DNA of 64,000 bases from positions 124,001 through 188,000 of the forward strand of contig NZ_BSYI01000004.1 in assembly GCF_030270585.1 (NCBI RefSeq), in the 5' to 3' direction. Both the position numbers and the translations under genes were made by a program. Each line of letters opens with the position of its first letter. Position 1 is the first letter of the stretch. Below, in pieces: positions 1 through 9,305 of this stretch. The notes beneath the pieces were generated by a model. It saw nothing but the letters and a program-made list of their open reading frames with translations, had not been told where the DNA came from and searched no databases. The DNA is from Paralimibaculum aggregatum (lineage in GTDB: Bacteria > Pseudomonadota > Alphaproteobacteria > Rhodobacterales > Rhodobacteraceae).

Positions 1-89
1 TCTTTGCCTGCCTGAAGGACCAGGGCGCGGCGATCTCGGCCGGCTGCACCGCGGTGCTCGACCAGGTGTCGCTCGAACTCGCCGACTGA
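1..89 (+). CDS. C-terminal end of a cysteine-rich repeat protein (5' truncated by window edge)
   Basis: Only the last 28 codons are present, read in the frame that begins at base 3 and ends with TGA at 87-89. The visible peptide has the spacing CLKDQ...ISAGCTAVL. This resembles the GLG1-type cysteine-rich repeat found in small secreted bacterial proteins, where two cysteines sit in each short helical repeat. The fragment is too short for a firm family assignment. It could also be the end of any protein with a similar helix. No terminator with a T-run follows; the next 750 bases are noncoding. Confidence 0.45.
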   Translation, partial: FACLKDQGAAISAGCTAVLDQVSLELAD

Positions 90-334
90 GCCCGGAGGCA
101 TGACACGCGGGGCGCCGCCGGTTGCCGCCGGCGGCGCCCTCTTGCGTTCCGGGCCGCAGCGCGAAGCGCCCCGCCCCGCCGAAGGCCCGCCCCGAGATCC
201 GGAGCACCGGCCCGGCCCGGCCCGGAGGGTCCGGCCGGGGGGCGCGGCGAAGGCCCCGGCGGGACGGCCGGCCCGGATGGCCGGAAGGACAGTCCTCCGC
301 GGACCTTCTGGCGGGATCTTCGCAACGAACCTTC

Positions 335-686
335 GGCCGGAAGTTCCGCGCGGACGGTCCTGCCGGATGCACGAAAGTTCCGTCGGCAGGTTCGGACCGG
401 AGGTTCCGTGCGGACGGACTTGCCGGAAGTACGAATGTTCGGGCGGCGGGTTCGGAACGGAGGTTCCGTGCGGACGTTCTTGCCGGATGTACGAATGTTC
501 GGGCGGCGGGTTCGGACCGGAGGTTCGCAGCGAACGTTCGGGCCGGAGGTTGCATGCGGACGGTCTTGCCGGATGTACGAAAGTTCCGCCAGCGGGTTCG
601 GAACGGAGGTTCCGTGCGGACGGTCCTGCCGGATGTGCGAGAGTTCGGGCGGCGGGTTCTCGGCGGCGGTTCGGGGCGGCCCTGCG
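335..686. repeat. 60-bp GC-rich tandem repeat (minisatellite), about five units
   Basis: Units beginning TGCCGGA start at 361, 421, 481, 567 and 627, with a half unit at 335-360. The period is 60 bp except between the third and fourth units, where 26 extra bases make it 86 bp. Units 2 and 4 contain the perfect inverted repeat CGGAAC-GGAG-GTTCCG. A second short direct repeat of 18 bp follows at 668-685 and 696-713. All frames are open because of the GC content. The 86-bp step is not a multiple of three and shifts the repeated peptide out of frame, so coding is unlikely. The repeat sits in the 750-bp gap between the 5' partial gene and the end of the DeoR gene. Confidence 0.85.
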
Positions 687-839
687 CCTCCCGACGGTTC
701 GGGGCGGCCCTGCACTCCGCGGCGGTTCCGGGCGGACGGTGCTGCCGCCGAAGGCGGGCCGCCCGGCGCCGATGCCATGCCGATCCCACACCGATCCCAC
801 ACCGAAGCCATACCGGAACGAGACGCCCCGAACCGGGCC

Positions 840-1601
840 TCAGCCGGCGATGGCGACCGCGGTGCCGGCCGCGCGCAGCCGCTCGGCGAGATCCTCCGGC
901 GGCGCCCGGTCGCAGACCAGCAGGTCGAAATCGCCGAAGCCGCAGACCCTGACCAGCGCCTTGCGGGCAAACTTGGTGTGGTCGGTGATGATGGCGCGCC
1001 GCTCGCCGCAGCGCAGCACGGTGCGGGCGAACTCGGCCTCCGCCAGGCGATAGTCCATCGGCCCGGTCTCGGCATCCATCGCGCCGATCGAGATGATCGC
1101 GTGGCGGGTCTTGAAATTCTCCACGAAGTCGATGGTGGAGCGCCCGAAGGCCGCGCCGTCGTCGCCGTGCAGCTCGCCCCCCGCCATGAACACCTTGTTG
1201 CCGTTCACCGTCGCCAGCGTGCGCGCCACGTCGGAGGAGTTGGTGACGATGATCAGCCCGCGCTTGCCGAGCAGCTCGCGCGCGAGCACGCTGGTGGTGG
1301 TGCCGGTGTCCATCATCACGCTGTCGCCGTCGGCGATGCTCGCCGCCATGTGCCGGGCGATCGCCCGCTTGGCGCCGGCGTTCTCGCGCATCCGCCGCTC
1401 GAAGGGCGCCTCGCGGGCGTGCTGCGCGGCGAACACCGCGCCATGCGTCTTGGTCAGGTCGCCATGCTCGACAAGCGGGCGGATGTCGCGCCGGATGGTC
1501 TCGAGCGAGACGCCGAGATCCGTTGCCAGCGCGCTGATCCGCGCCGAGCCCAGACGGTTGACGGCTTCGCGGATCGCGCGTTGTCGATCTGTGGCATTCA
1601 T
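840..1601 (-). CDS. DeoR/GlpR-family transcriptional regulator
   Basis: This is a 253-aa protein with an N-terminal DeoR helix-turn-helix (about residues 8-50; the recognition segment contains SLETIRRD, typical of the family). A C-terminal sugar-phosphate-isomerase-like sensor domain follows (MMDTGTTTSVLAREL, then FVENFKTRHAI and a C-terminal ITDHTKFAR segment). DeoR proteins are usually repressors released by a phosphorylated metabolite. ATG at 1601 was chosen because it starts directly before the HTH; an upstream ATG would add 13 residues unlike the family. It is divergent from the betaine-type transporter operon starting at 1796, so it may control that operon. Its effector cannot be read from sequence. 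Confidence 0.9.
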   Translation of the reverse strand: MNATDRQRAIREAVNRLGSARISALATDLGVSLETIRRDIRPLVEHGDLTKTHGAVFAAQHAREAPFERRMRENAGAKRAIARHMAASIADGDSVMMDTGTTTSVLARELLGKRGLIIVTNSSDVARTLATVNGNKVFMAGGELHGDDGAAFGRSTIDFVENFKTRHAIISIGAMDAETGPMDYRLAEAEFARTVLRCGERRAIITDHTKFARKALVRVCGFGDFDLLVCDRAPPEDLAERLRAAGTAVAIAG

Positions 1602-1795
1602 GTGGGTATCATGTTGTCTAGCGGAAAACTGCCAAAACATTAGGCGGATTTCTCAGGATATGCCACAGCATTCTGTGCGATTCCGGCAAGATCGCCACAA
1701 ACGCGATTGACAGCGCCGCGGCGCTGCCCGCAGACTTGGCGATCACCAAGCCGCAGCAAGCGGCGCTGCCGACAGGGCACCACAGGGAGACAGGT
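1602..1795. promoter_or_regulatory. Divergent intergenic region with candidate operator
   Basis: This 194-bp gap separates the DeoR regulator from the ABC transporter operon and is less GC-rich than its surroundings near 1610-1660. It contains an inverted repeat CACAG-N4-CTGTG at 1664-1677 that could be a regulator site. The ribosome binding site for the operon is AGGGAGA at 1784-1790, 5 bases before the ATG at 1796. No confident -35/-10 pair was found. Confidence 0.35.
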
Positions 1796-2767
1796 ATGAC
1801 CAAGATCACCCCACCAACCGGACGGGCGCTGATCGGCGCCGCGCTGGCGCTGGGCGTCGGCATCGCCGCGCTGCCGGCGGCAGCAGAGGTCGAGTCGCGG
1901 GACCCGATCAAGCTCACGCTGCATGACTGGACCGGCCAGCTCATCACCACCCAGATCATGGGCGAGGTGCTGAAGAAGGCGGGCTACAACATCGACTATG
2001 TGCAGGCCGACTACATCGCCCAGTTCGCCGGGCTGAAGACCGGCGACCTGCACGTCGCCATGGAGATGTGGGAGACCACCGGCCGCGACGCGATGGACGA
2101 GGCGACCGCCACCGGCAAGGTCGAGAATCTCGGCGAGACCGGCATGCAGGCCATCGAGGAGTGGTGGTATCCGCTCTACATGAAGGAGAAATGCCCCGGC
2201 CTGCCGGACTGGAAGGCGCTGCTGGAGAAGGACTGCGCCGAGGCCTTCGCCACCGCCGAGACCTCGCCGAACGGGCGTTATCTGGGCGGCCCGGTGACCT
2301 GGGGCGGCTTCGACGACGAGCGCGCCGAGGCGCTGGACCTGCCCTTCGAGGTGGTCCATGCCGGCACCGATGCGGCGCTCTTCGCCGAGCTCGAGAGCGC
2401 CTATCAGCGCGAGGCGCCGATTCTGCTCTGGGTCTATGCGCCGCACTGGGCGCCGGCCAAGTTCGAGGGCGAATGGGTCGAATTCCCGCCCTATACGGCG
2501 GAGTGCTACAACGACCCGTCCTGGGGCTCGAACCCCGACATGGCCTATGACTGCGCCAAGCCGCGCGGGCCGATCTGGAAGGTCGCCTGGGCCGGGCTGA
2601 AGGACAAGTGGCCGGGCGCCCATGCCGCGATCACCGCCTTCACCGTGAACAACGACGAGATGGGCGCGATGATCACCGCGGTCGATCTCGACGGCCGCCC
2701 GATCGACGAGGTGGTCGCCGAGTGGATGGCGGCCAACGAGGATCGCTGGTCCGCCTGGATCCAGTGA
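1796..2767 (+). CDS. Glycine betaine/proline-type ABC transporter substrate-binding protein (ProX/OpuAC family)
   Basis: This is a 323-aa periplasmic binding protein of the QAT (quaternary amine) class. A Sec signal peptide covers about the first 30 residues (hydrophobic stretch ending PAAAEV). The mature part contains the OpuAC-type opening LTLHDWTGQ and many tryptophans and tyrosines (WWYPLY, WGGF, WVYAPHW), the aromatic residues that cage trimethylammonium groups in this family. ATG 1796 is preferred over one 60 bases upstream because it has a good ribosome binding site and begins the signal peptide. The ATPase and permease genes follow on the same strand. Substrate is likely a betaine, choline or related amine. 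Confidence 0.9.
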   Translation: MTKITPPTGRALIGAALALGVGIAALPAAAEVESRDPIKLTLHDWTGQLITTQIMGEVLKKAGYNIDYVQADYIAQFAGLKTGDLHVAMEMWETTGRDAMDEATATGKVENLGETGMQAIEEWWYPLYMKEKCPGLPDWKALLEKDCAEAFATAETSPNGRYLGGPVTWGGFDDERAEALDLPFEVVHAGTDAALFAELESAYQREAPILLWVYAPHWAPAKFEGEWVEFPPYTAECYNDPSWGSNPDMAYDCAKPRGPIWKVAWAGLKDKWPGAHAAITAFTVNNDEMGAMITAVDLDGRPIDEVVAEWMAANEDRWSAWIQ

Positions 2768-2893
2768 CCGCGGCGCGACGATGACGGCCGGGGGCGCCCC
2801 TGCGCGCCCCCGCTTGCCCGCGTTTTGCCCCGTCTGCCCGCGTCTGCCCGCATTCGTGCCTGCCAGACCGTCCCACACGCCAGGATCCGGCCC

Positions 2894-3940
2894 ATGCCCG
2901 ACACTCCCGCCCCCGCGGACACCGCCGTCACGCTCGAATGCCGCAATGTCTGGAAGCTGTTCGGGCCGGAGGCGCAGGGCTTCCTCGCCGGGCAGACGGC
3001 GGCGCCGGGGCTCGAGGCGATCCGCGCCGCCGGCCTCGTCGGCGCGGTGCAGGATGTCTCGCTGGCGGTGCGCGAGGGCGAATGCTTCGTCATCATGGGG
3101 CTCTCGGGCTCCGGCAAGTCGACCCTGGTGCGCTGCATGTCGCGGCTGATCGAGCCGACGGCGGGGGAGATCCTGTTCAACGGCGAGAACCTGCTGGCGG
3201 CGCGGCCCGACCGGATGATCGAGATCCGCCGCCACCGCATGGGGATGGTGTTCCAGCATTTCGCGCTGCTGCCGCATCTGACCGTGCTCGGCAATGTCGC
3301 CTTCCCGCTCGAGGTGCGCGGCGTCGCCCGGGCCGAGCGCGAGGCGCGGGCCCGCGAGGTGGTCGACCTGGTCGGCCTCGCCGGGCGCGAGGGCTTCTTC
3401 CCGCGCGAGCTTTCCGGCGGCCAGCAGCAGCGGGTCGGCATCGCGCGCTCGCTGGCCGGCGACCCCGAGCTCTGGTTCCTCGACGAGCCGTTCTCGGCGC
3501 TCGATCCGCTGATCCGCCGCGAGATGCAGGACGAGTTCCTGCGCCTGCAGGCGATCCTGAAGAAGACCATCGTCTTCATCACCCATGATTTCGACGAGGC
3601 GATCCGGCTCGCCGACCGCATCGCCATCATGAAGGACGGCCGCGTGGTGCAGATCGGCACGCCGGAGGATCTCGTGATGAACCCGGCGAGCGACTACGTG
3701 GCCGAGTTCACCCGCAACGTGGTCCGCGCCAAGGTGCTGAAGGCGCGCTCGCTGATGGCGCCGCTGGATGCCGAGACGCTGCCCGAGGGCACCGCGGATG
3801 TCGCCGCCAGCGCCACCGTGGCCGAGATCGCGCCGCTGCTCTCCGAGGGCGCCGAGCGGCTGCGCGTGCTCGACGGCTCGGGCGCCCCGGTGGGCCTGAT
3901 CCGCCGCGAGGCGGTGGTCGACGTGATGATGCGGGGCTGA
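2894..3940 (+). CDS. Quaternary-amine ABC transporter ATP-binding protein (ProV/OpuAA-like)
   Basis: This is a 348-aa cytoplasmic ATPase. It has Walker A GLSGSGKST (about residues 69-77), Q-loop VFQHFALLPH, signature LSGGQQQRVGIARSL, Walker B WFLDEPFSALD and switch H in FITHDFDEA. The insertion before Walker A is characteristic of the ProV/OpuAA group. After the ATPase core about 80 residues remain, resembling a short CBS-type regulatory tail. ATG 2894 is taken as start; an in-frame ATG at 2825 would add 23 basic low-complexity residues. The 126 bp upstream are C/G-rich with no visible structure. The stop is followed after one base by the permease gene. Confidence 0.93.
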   Translation: MPDTPAPADTAVTLECRNVWKLFGPEAQGFLAGQTAAPGLEAIRAAGLVGAVQDVSLAVREGECFVIMGLSGSGKSTLVRCMSRLIEPTAGEILFNGENLLAARPDRMIEIRRHRMGMVFQHFALLPHLTVLGNVAFPLEVRGVARAEREARAREVVDLVGLAGREGFFPRELSGGQQQRVGIARSLAGDPELWFLDEPFSALDPLIRREMQDEFLRLQAILKKTIVFITHDFDEAIRLADRIAIMKDGRVVQIGTPEDLVMNPASDYVAEFTRNVVRAKVLKARSLMAPLDAETLPEGTADVAASATVAEIAPLLSEGAERLRVLDGSGAPVGLIRREAVVDVMMRG

Positions 3941-3941
3941 G

Positions 3942-5960
3942 ATGGCCGACGCCCTGCCCCGCCCGGCGCCGGAACCCGTCAGCCCGCGGCACAGCCTGCG
4001 CGCCGCCTGGGCGGTGGCGGCGCTCGCCTTCGTGATCCTCTGGCAATGGGGCGAGCCGGTCGCCGACTGGGCCTTCGACTATCCCCGCGGCTGGGAGATC
4101 CCGGTCAAGCGCTGGATCGGCGATTTCATGAAATGGCTGCTCGAGGAGGCGAGCTTCGGCCTGTTCAGCTTCACCGATCTCACCCGCTTCATCGCCGACG
4201 TGATCGACGTGCCCTATCGCATCGCGCTGAGCCTGCTCTCCACCGGCTTCCTGCGCGGACAGGGCTCCGACGCGGTGCAGGTGGTGCCGCCGCTGCCCTG
4301 GCTCGCGGTGATCGGCATCGTCGGGCTGCTCGGCCATGCCGCCGGCGGGCTGCGGCTGGCGATGATCACCGCGGGCTGCTTCCTGTTCCTCGCGGTCTTC
4401 GGGCAGTGGGAGAACGCGATGGTGACCCTCGCCTCGATCCTGATCGCGGTGCCGATCGGGGTGATGGGCGGGCTGCTGCTGGGCATTCTCGGCCATCGCT
4501 GGCGCTGGTTCGAGGCGGCGATCACGCCGCTGCTCGACCTGATGCAGACCATCCCGATCTTCGCCTATCTGGTGCCGATCCTGTTCCTGTTCGGCTTCAG
4601 CCCCACGGCGGCGGTGATCGCCACCATCATCTACGCGCTGCCGCCGATGACCCGGGTCTCGATGCTGGCGCTGCGCTCGGTGCCCTCGGAGGTGCGCGAT
4701 CTCGGCCGGATGATCGGCTGCACCCGGCGGCAGATGACCTGGCGGGTGCTGGTGCCCTCGGCCAAGCCCGACCTGATGGTCGGGGTGAACCAGGTCATCA
4801 TGCTCTCGCTCAACATGGTCATCATCGCCTCGATGATCGGCGCCGGCGGGCTCGGCTACGAGGTGCTGGCGGCGCTCCGGCGGCTCGACATCGGCACCGG
4901 GCTCGAGGCGGGCTTCGCCATCGTCGCGCTGGCCATCGCGCTCGACCGTCTCAGCCAGGCCGCCGCGGCGCGCAAGCCGGTGCATGCCGAGCCCGGCGCC
5001 GCGCGCCAGCCGCTCTGGGCGCGCCACCCCTACAGCGCCGCGAGCCTCGTGCTGATCGCCGTCACCGCGCCGCTGGCGCTGGTCGTCGGCTGGATCGAGA
5101 GCTATCCGGCGGCGCTGCAGATCTCCACCGGCAGCTTCTGGGCCGAGACGATGAAGTGGATCAATGTCAACTTCTTCGACCAGCTCGAGGCGATCAAGAA
5201 CGCGCTGCTGCTGAACGTGCTGATCCCGGTCAAGCGCTTCCTGCTGGGCCTGCCCTGGCCGGGGGTGGTGGGCCTGCTCGGGCTGCTCGGCTACACGCTG
5301 GGCGGGCGGCGGCTGGCGCTGACGGTCGCGGTGCTGGCCTTCCTGATCGCCGCCACCGGGCAGTGGGAGAAGGCGATGATCACCGTCTATCTCTGCGGCA
5401 TATCGGTGATGTTCGCGGCGCTGATCGGCATCCCGCTCGGCATCCTCGCGGCCGAGCGCGAGCGCGCCGGCCGGGTGATCCAGGTGGTGATCGACACGCT
5501 GCAGACGCTGCCCTCCTTCGTCTACCTGATGCCGGCGGTGATGCTGTTCCGGGTCGGCGACTTCACGGCGATGCTGGCGGTGATCGCCTATGCGGTGGCG
5601 CCGGCGGTGCGCTACACCGCGCACGGGCTCGCCCGGGTCGATCCGCAGCTCGTCGAGGCCGGCACGGTGGCCGGCTGCACGCCCTGGCAGCTGCTCACCA
5701 AGATCAAGCTGAAGCTGGCGCTGCCCGAGATCATGCTCGGGCTCAACCAGACCATCATGCTGGCGCTCTCGATGCTGGTGATCACCGCGCTGGTGGGCAC
5801 CCGCGATCTCGGCCAGGAGGTCTATATCGCGCTGACCAAGGCGGATACCGGCCGCGGCATCACCGCCGGGCTGGCGGTCGCCTTCATCGCCATCATCGCC
5901 GACCGGCTGATCTCCGCGGGCGCGGCGCGCACCAGGGCCCGGCTCGGGCTGCAACGATAA
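3942..5960 (+). CDS. Fused double-domain ABC permease (ProW/OpuAB-like, tandem)
   Basis: This is a 672-aa membrane protein, about twice the length of ProW. It holds two homologous permease halves: roughly residues 1-345, with the ATPase-contact loop EVRDLGRMIGCTRRQM, and 345-672, with the matching loop QLVEAGTVAGCTPWQL. Each half has its own N-terminal hydrophobic segments and a BPD_transp_1-type core. The two halves are similar but not identical, so this is an old duplication and fusion giving a single-chain heterodimer. It starts one base after the ATPase stop, so the genes are translationally coupled. It would move the amine captured by the upstream binding protein. Confidence 0.92.
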   Translation: MADALPRPAPEPVSPRHSLRAAWAVAALAFVILWQWGEPVADWAFDYPRGWEIPVKRWIGDFMKWLLEEASFGLFSFTDLTRFIADVIDVPYRIALSLLSTGFLRGQGSDAVQVVPPLPWLAVIGIVGLLGHAAGGLRLAMITAGCFLFLAVFGQWENAMVTLASILIAVPIGVMGGLLLGILGHRWRWFEAAITPLLDLMQTIPIFAYLVPILFLFGFSPTAAVIATIIYALPPMTRVSMLALRSVPSEVRDLGRMIGCTRRQMTWRVLVPSAKPDLMVGVNQVIMLSLNMVIIASMIGAGGLGYEVLAALRRLDIGTGLEAGFAIVALAIALDRLSQAAAARKPVHAEPGAARQPLWARHPYSAASLVLIAVTAPLALVVGWIESYPAALQISTGSFWAETMKWINVNFFDQLEAIKNALLLNVLIPVKRFLLGLPWPGVVGLLGLLGYTLGGRRLALTVAVLAFLIAATGQWEKAMITVYLCGISVMFAALIGIPLGILAAERERAGRVIQVVIDTLQTLPSFVYLMPAVMLFRVGDFTAMLAVIAYAVAPAVRYTAHGLARVDPQLVEAGTVAGCTPWQLLTKIKLKLALPEIMLGLNQTIMLALSMLVITALVGTRDLGQEVYIALTKADTGRGITAGLAVAFIAIIADRLISAGAARTRARLGLQR

Positions 5961-5971
5961 GGGAGGGGCAG

Positions 5972-6856
5972 ATGAGCGACGCGGTAACCCGCATCAGGGC
6001 CTTGCCGATCTGGCGCGGCGCGGTGCAGCCGGAGCCCTTGAAGGGCGGGCTCAGCAACGAGAGCTATACCGTTGAGGACGCGGGGAGAAAATCCGTCGTG
6101 CGGCTCGGGCACGACTACCCCTTCCACCATGTCTTCCGCGCGCGCGAGCTGATGACCGCGCGGGCCGCGGCGGCGGCCGGCTTCGCGCCGGCGGTGCTCC
6201 ATGCCGAGCCGGGGCTGATGGTCAGCGCCTTCGTCGAGGGCGTGACCTATGGCGAGGCCGAGGTGCGGGACAATCTCGAGCGGCTGGCCGGCTTCGTGCG
6301 GCGCTTCCACGAGGCGATGCCGGCGCATGTCACCGGCGCCGGGTTCCTGTTCTGGCCCTTCCACGTGGTGCGCGACTATGCGCGCACGCTCGAGGCCGGG
6401 GGCAGCCGTTTCGGGCCGCGGCTCGGCGAGTTCGTCGCGCTGGCCGAGGCGCTGGAGGGCGAGCAGGTGCCGCTGCCGATCCGCTTCGGCCACAACGATC
6501 TCCTGCCGGCCAACTTCATCGACGACGGCAGCCGCCTCTGGCTGGTGGATTTCGAATATGCCGGCTTCTCCACCGCGATGTTCGACCTCGCCGGCATCGC
6601 CTCCAATGCCGGTTTCGACGCCGGGCAGGATCAGCGCCTGCTCACCGCCTATTTCGGCGCGCCGCCGGGGCCGGAGCTGATCCGGGCGCATTCGGCGATG
6701 AAATGCGCCTCGCTGCTGCGCGAGGCGATGTGGTCGATGGTCTCCGAGCTGCATCTGAGCGCGCCCGGCGTCGATTACGAGGCCTATACCGCGGAGAACC
6801 TCGACCGCCTCGCCGAAGCCCTCGACCACCACCGCACACGCCACGGAAAGGCCTGA
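5972..6856 (+). CDS. Choline/ethanolamine-kinase-like aminoglycoside phosphotransferase family protein
   Basis: This 294-aa kinase-like protein has the opening GGLSNESYTV (ATP-binding loop), the catalytic Brenner motif FGHNDLLPANFI and the metal-binding motif DFEYAGFSTAMFDLA. These are the hallmarks of choline kinase and related small-molecule kinases. A strong site GGGAGGGG precedes ATG 5972. It lies between the amine permease and a methylamine-oxidising flavoprotein, so its substrate may be choline or another amino alcohol brought in by the transporter. The exact substrate is not visible in the sequence. Confidence 0.88.
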   Translation: MSDAVTRIRALPIWRGAVQPEPLKGGLSNESYTVEDAGRKSVVRLGHDYPFHHVFRARELMTARAAAAAGFAPAVLHAEPGLMVSAFVEGVTYGEAEVRDNLERLAGFVRRFHEAMPAHVTGAGFLFWPFHVVRDYARTLEAGGSRFGPRLGEFVALAEALEGEQVPLPIRFGHNDLLPANFIDDGSRLWLVDFEYAGFSTAMFDLAGIASNAGFDAGQDQRLLTAYFGAPPGPELIRAHSAMKCASLLREAMWSMVSELHLSAPGVDYEAYTAENLDRLAEALDHHRTRHGKA

Positions 6857-6860
6857 GTCC

Positions 6861-9299
6861 ATGTCCTTGCCCCAGCAGGCCCAGATCGTCGTCATCGGCG
6901 GCGGCATCATCGGCTGTTCCACCGCCTATCACCTCGCGCGCGACCACAAGGCCGAGGTGCTGCTGCTCGAGCAGGGCAAGCTGACCTCGGGCTCGACCTG
7001 GCACGCGGCGGGGCTGGTCGGGCAGCTCCGCTCCTCGGCCAGCATCACCCAGCTGCTGGCCTATTCGGTGGATCTCTACACCCGGCTCGACCGGGAGACC
7101 GGGCTGGAGACCGGCTGGAAGATGAGCGGCTGCCTGCGCCTCGCCTGCAACGAGGACCGCTGGATCGAGTACAAGCGCCTCGCCACCACCGCGCGCTCCT
7201 TCGGCATGGAGATGCACCTGCTCTCGCCCGCCGAGGTCCGGGAGATCTGGCCGCTGATGGAGACCGGCGATCTCGTCGGCGCCAGCTACCTGCCGACCGA
7301 CGGGCAGGCCAGCCCCTCCGACATCACGCTCTCGCTGGCCAAGGGCGCGCGGATGCACGGGGTGACGATCCGCGAGGGCGTGCGCGTCACCGGCTTCGCG
7401 ATGGACGGCGACCGGATCACCGGGGTGATCACCGACCAAGGCACGGTCGGCTGCGAGAAGGTGGTGGCCTGCGCCGGGCAGTGGACCCGCCAGCTCGGGG
7501 CGATGGCCGGGGTCTCGGTGCCGCTGCAGCCGGTCAGGCACCAGTACATCATCACCGAGGCGATCCCCGGCCTCGCGCCGGACGCGCCCACCGTGCGCGA
7601 CCCGGACCGGCGCACCTATTTCAAGGAGGAGGTCGGCGGGCTCAGCATGGGCGGCTACGAGCCCGACCCGCAATGCTGGACGCTGGACGACGTGCCGGCG
7701 GATTTCCAGTTCCAGCTCTTCCCGGACGACTGGGACCATTTCGAGCAGCATCTCGAGCAGGCGGTGGCGCGCGTGCCGGTGCTCGCCGAGACCGGCGTCA
7801 AGCAGATGATCAACGGGCCGGAGAGCTTCACGCCGGACGGCAACTTCATCCTCGGCCGCGGCCCGGAATGCGCCAACCTCTATGTCGGCGCGGGGTTCAA
7901 CGCCTTCGGCATCGCCTCGGGCGGCGGCGCCGGCTGGGCGCTGGCCGACTGGGTGATGCACGACGAGGCGCCGCTGGATCTCTGGACCGTGGACATCCGG
8001 CGCTTCTCCGATCTGCACCGCGACCGGCAATGGGTCGCCGACCGCACGCTGGAGGCCTATGGCAAGCACTACGCCATCGGCTTCCCCCATGCCGAGGCGG
8101 AGAGCGGCCGCCCGCGCATCGTCTCGCCGCTCTATGCGCGGCTGAAGGCGCGGCGCGCGGTGTTCGGCTCCAAGCTCGGCTGGGAGCGGCCCAACTGGTT
8201 CGCCCCCGAGGGCGTCGAGCCGCGCGACATCCCCTCGATGGGCCGGCAGAACTGGTTCGAGCATGTCGCCGCCGAGCACCATGCGGTGCGCGAGGCGGCC
8301 GGGCTCTTCGACCAGTCCTCCTTCGCCAAGTTCGAGCTCTCCGGGCCGGGCGCGGCGGCGGCGCTCGACCGGATCTGCGCCAACCACGTGACCCGCGCGC
8401 CGGGGCGGCTGACCTATACCCAGATGCTCAACAGCCGCGGCGGCATCGAATGCGACCTCACCGTGGCGCGGCTCGCCGAGGATCTCTTCTACATCGTCAC
8501 CGGCACCGGCTTCCGCACCCATGACGGCGCCTGGATCCGCGACCACATGCCGGAAGGCGCGGCGGTGCTCACGGATGTCACCGAGCGCTTCGGCACGCTC
8601 TCGCTGATGGGGCCGCGGGCGCGCGACATCCTCGCCGCGGTGACGGCGGCGGATGTCTCCAACACCGCCCTGCCCTTCGGCCATGTGAGGGAGGTGGCGA
8701 TCGCCGGGCATCCGGTGCGGGCGCTGCGGGTCTCCTATGTCGGCGAGCTCGGCTGGGAGCTGCACATCCCGCTCGAGGCGACCGGGGAGGTGTTCGACGC
8801 GCTGATCGAGGCCGGCGCGCCGCATGGCCTCCGCCCCTGCGGCTACCGGGCGATCGAGTCGCTGCGGCTCGAGAAGGGCTACCGCGCCTGGGGCGCCGAC
8901 ATCACCCCCAACGACACGCCCTTCGAGGCCGGGCTCGGCTGGGCGGTGAAGCTCGGCCGCGACATCGATTTCATCGGGCGCGCGGCGGCGGAGAAGGCGG
9001 CGAACACGCCGCTGGCGAAGAAGCTCGCCGGCTTCACCGTGGCGGACCCGGATGTCGTGCTGCTCGGCCGCGAGACGGTGCTGCGCGACGGCGAGGCCGT
9101 CGGCTATCTGCGCAGCGCCGGCTTCGGCTACACGGTGAACCGGCCGATCGGCTATGGCTATCTGCGCCGCGACGCGGGCGTCGACGATGCCTGGATCGAG
9201 GCCGGCCGCTACGAGCTGGTGGTGGCGACCGAACGGGTGCCGGCCGAGGTCACCCTCGCGCCGCTCTACGACCCCGCCAGCGCCCGCATGAAGCTCTGA
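6861..9299 (+). CDS. Dimethylglycine/sarcosine dehydrogenase-like flavoprotein with GcvT domain
   Basis: This 812-aa two-part enzyme begins with a DAO-type FAD domain (GGGIIG about residues 13-18). The motif SGSTWHAAGL has His48 at the position that covalently holds FAD in dimethylglycine and sarcosine dehydrogenases. From about residue 430 the sequence is a GcvT/aminomethyltransferase-type tetrahydrofolate domain (LFDQSSFAKFEL, then ESLRLEKGYRAWG). Family members oxidatively demethylate N-methyl amino acids and pass the one-carbon unit to folate. It is the last gene of the quaternary-amine operon, 4 bases after the kinase, and fits a path from betaine to dimethylglycine to sarcosine. Which methylamine is used is uncertain. 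Confidence 0.9.
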   Translation: MSLPQQAQIVVIGGGIIGCSTAYHLARDHKAEVLLLEQGKLTSGSTWHAAGLVGQLRSSASITQLLAYSVDLYTRLDRETGLETGWKMSGCLRLACNEDRWIEYKRLATTARSFGMEMHLLSPAEVREIWPLMETGDLVGASYLPTDGQASPSDITLSLAKGARMHGVTIREGVRVTGFAMDGDRITGVITDQGTVGCEKVVACAGQWTRQLGAMAGVSVPLQPVRHQYIITEAIPGLAPDAPTVRDPDRRTYFKEEVGGLSMGGYEPDPQCWTLDDVPADFQFQLFPDDWDHFEQHLEQAVARVPVLAETGVKQMINGPESFTPDGNFILGRGPECANLYVGAGFNAFGIASGGGAGWALADWVMHDEAPLDLWTVDIRRFSDLHRDRQWVADRTLEAYGKHYAIGFPHAEAESGRPRIVSPLYARLKARRAVFGSKLGWERPNWFAPEGVEPRDIPSMGRQNWFEHVAAEHHAVREAAGLFDQSSFAKFELSGPGAAAALDRICANHVTRAPGRLTYTQMLNSRGGIECDLTVARLAEDLFYIVTGTGFRTHDGAWIRDHMPEGAAVLTDVTERFGTLSLMGPRARDILAAVTAADVSNTALPFGHVREVAIAGHPVRALRVSYVGELGWELHIPLEATGEVFDALIEAGAPHGLRPCGYRAIESLRLEKGYRAWGADITPNDTPFEAGLGWAVKLGRDIDFIGRAAAEKAANTPLAKKLAGFTVADPDVVLLGRETVLRDGEAVGYLRSAGFGYTVNRPIGYGYLRRDAGVDDAWIEAGRYELVVATERVPAEVTLAPLYDPASARMKL

Positions 9300-9305
9300 G
9301 GCGGC

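Noticed and set aside
335-720. CRISPR array
   Set aside because: Units are tandem without spacers, period 60 bp, highly variable, and no cas genes are present.
100-1053. A 317-codon rightward open frame with Cys-rich 20-residue peptide repeats
   Set aside because: All three frames are open from GC bias, the 26-bp insert between repeat units breaks the peptide phase, and the frame runs antisense through the DeoR gene.
3708-5954. A 748-codon leftward open frame across the fused permease
   Set aside because: It is antisense to a membrane protein with clear permease motifs; the product would be Arg/His/Gln-rich noise.
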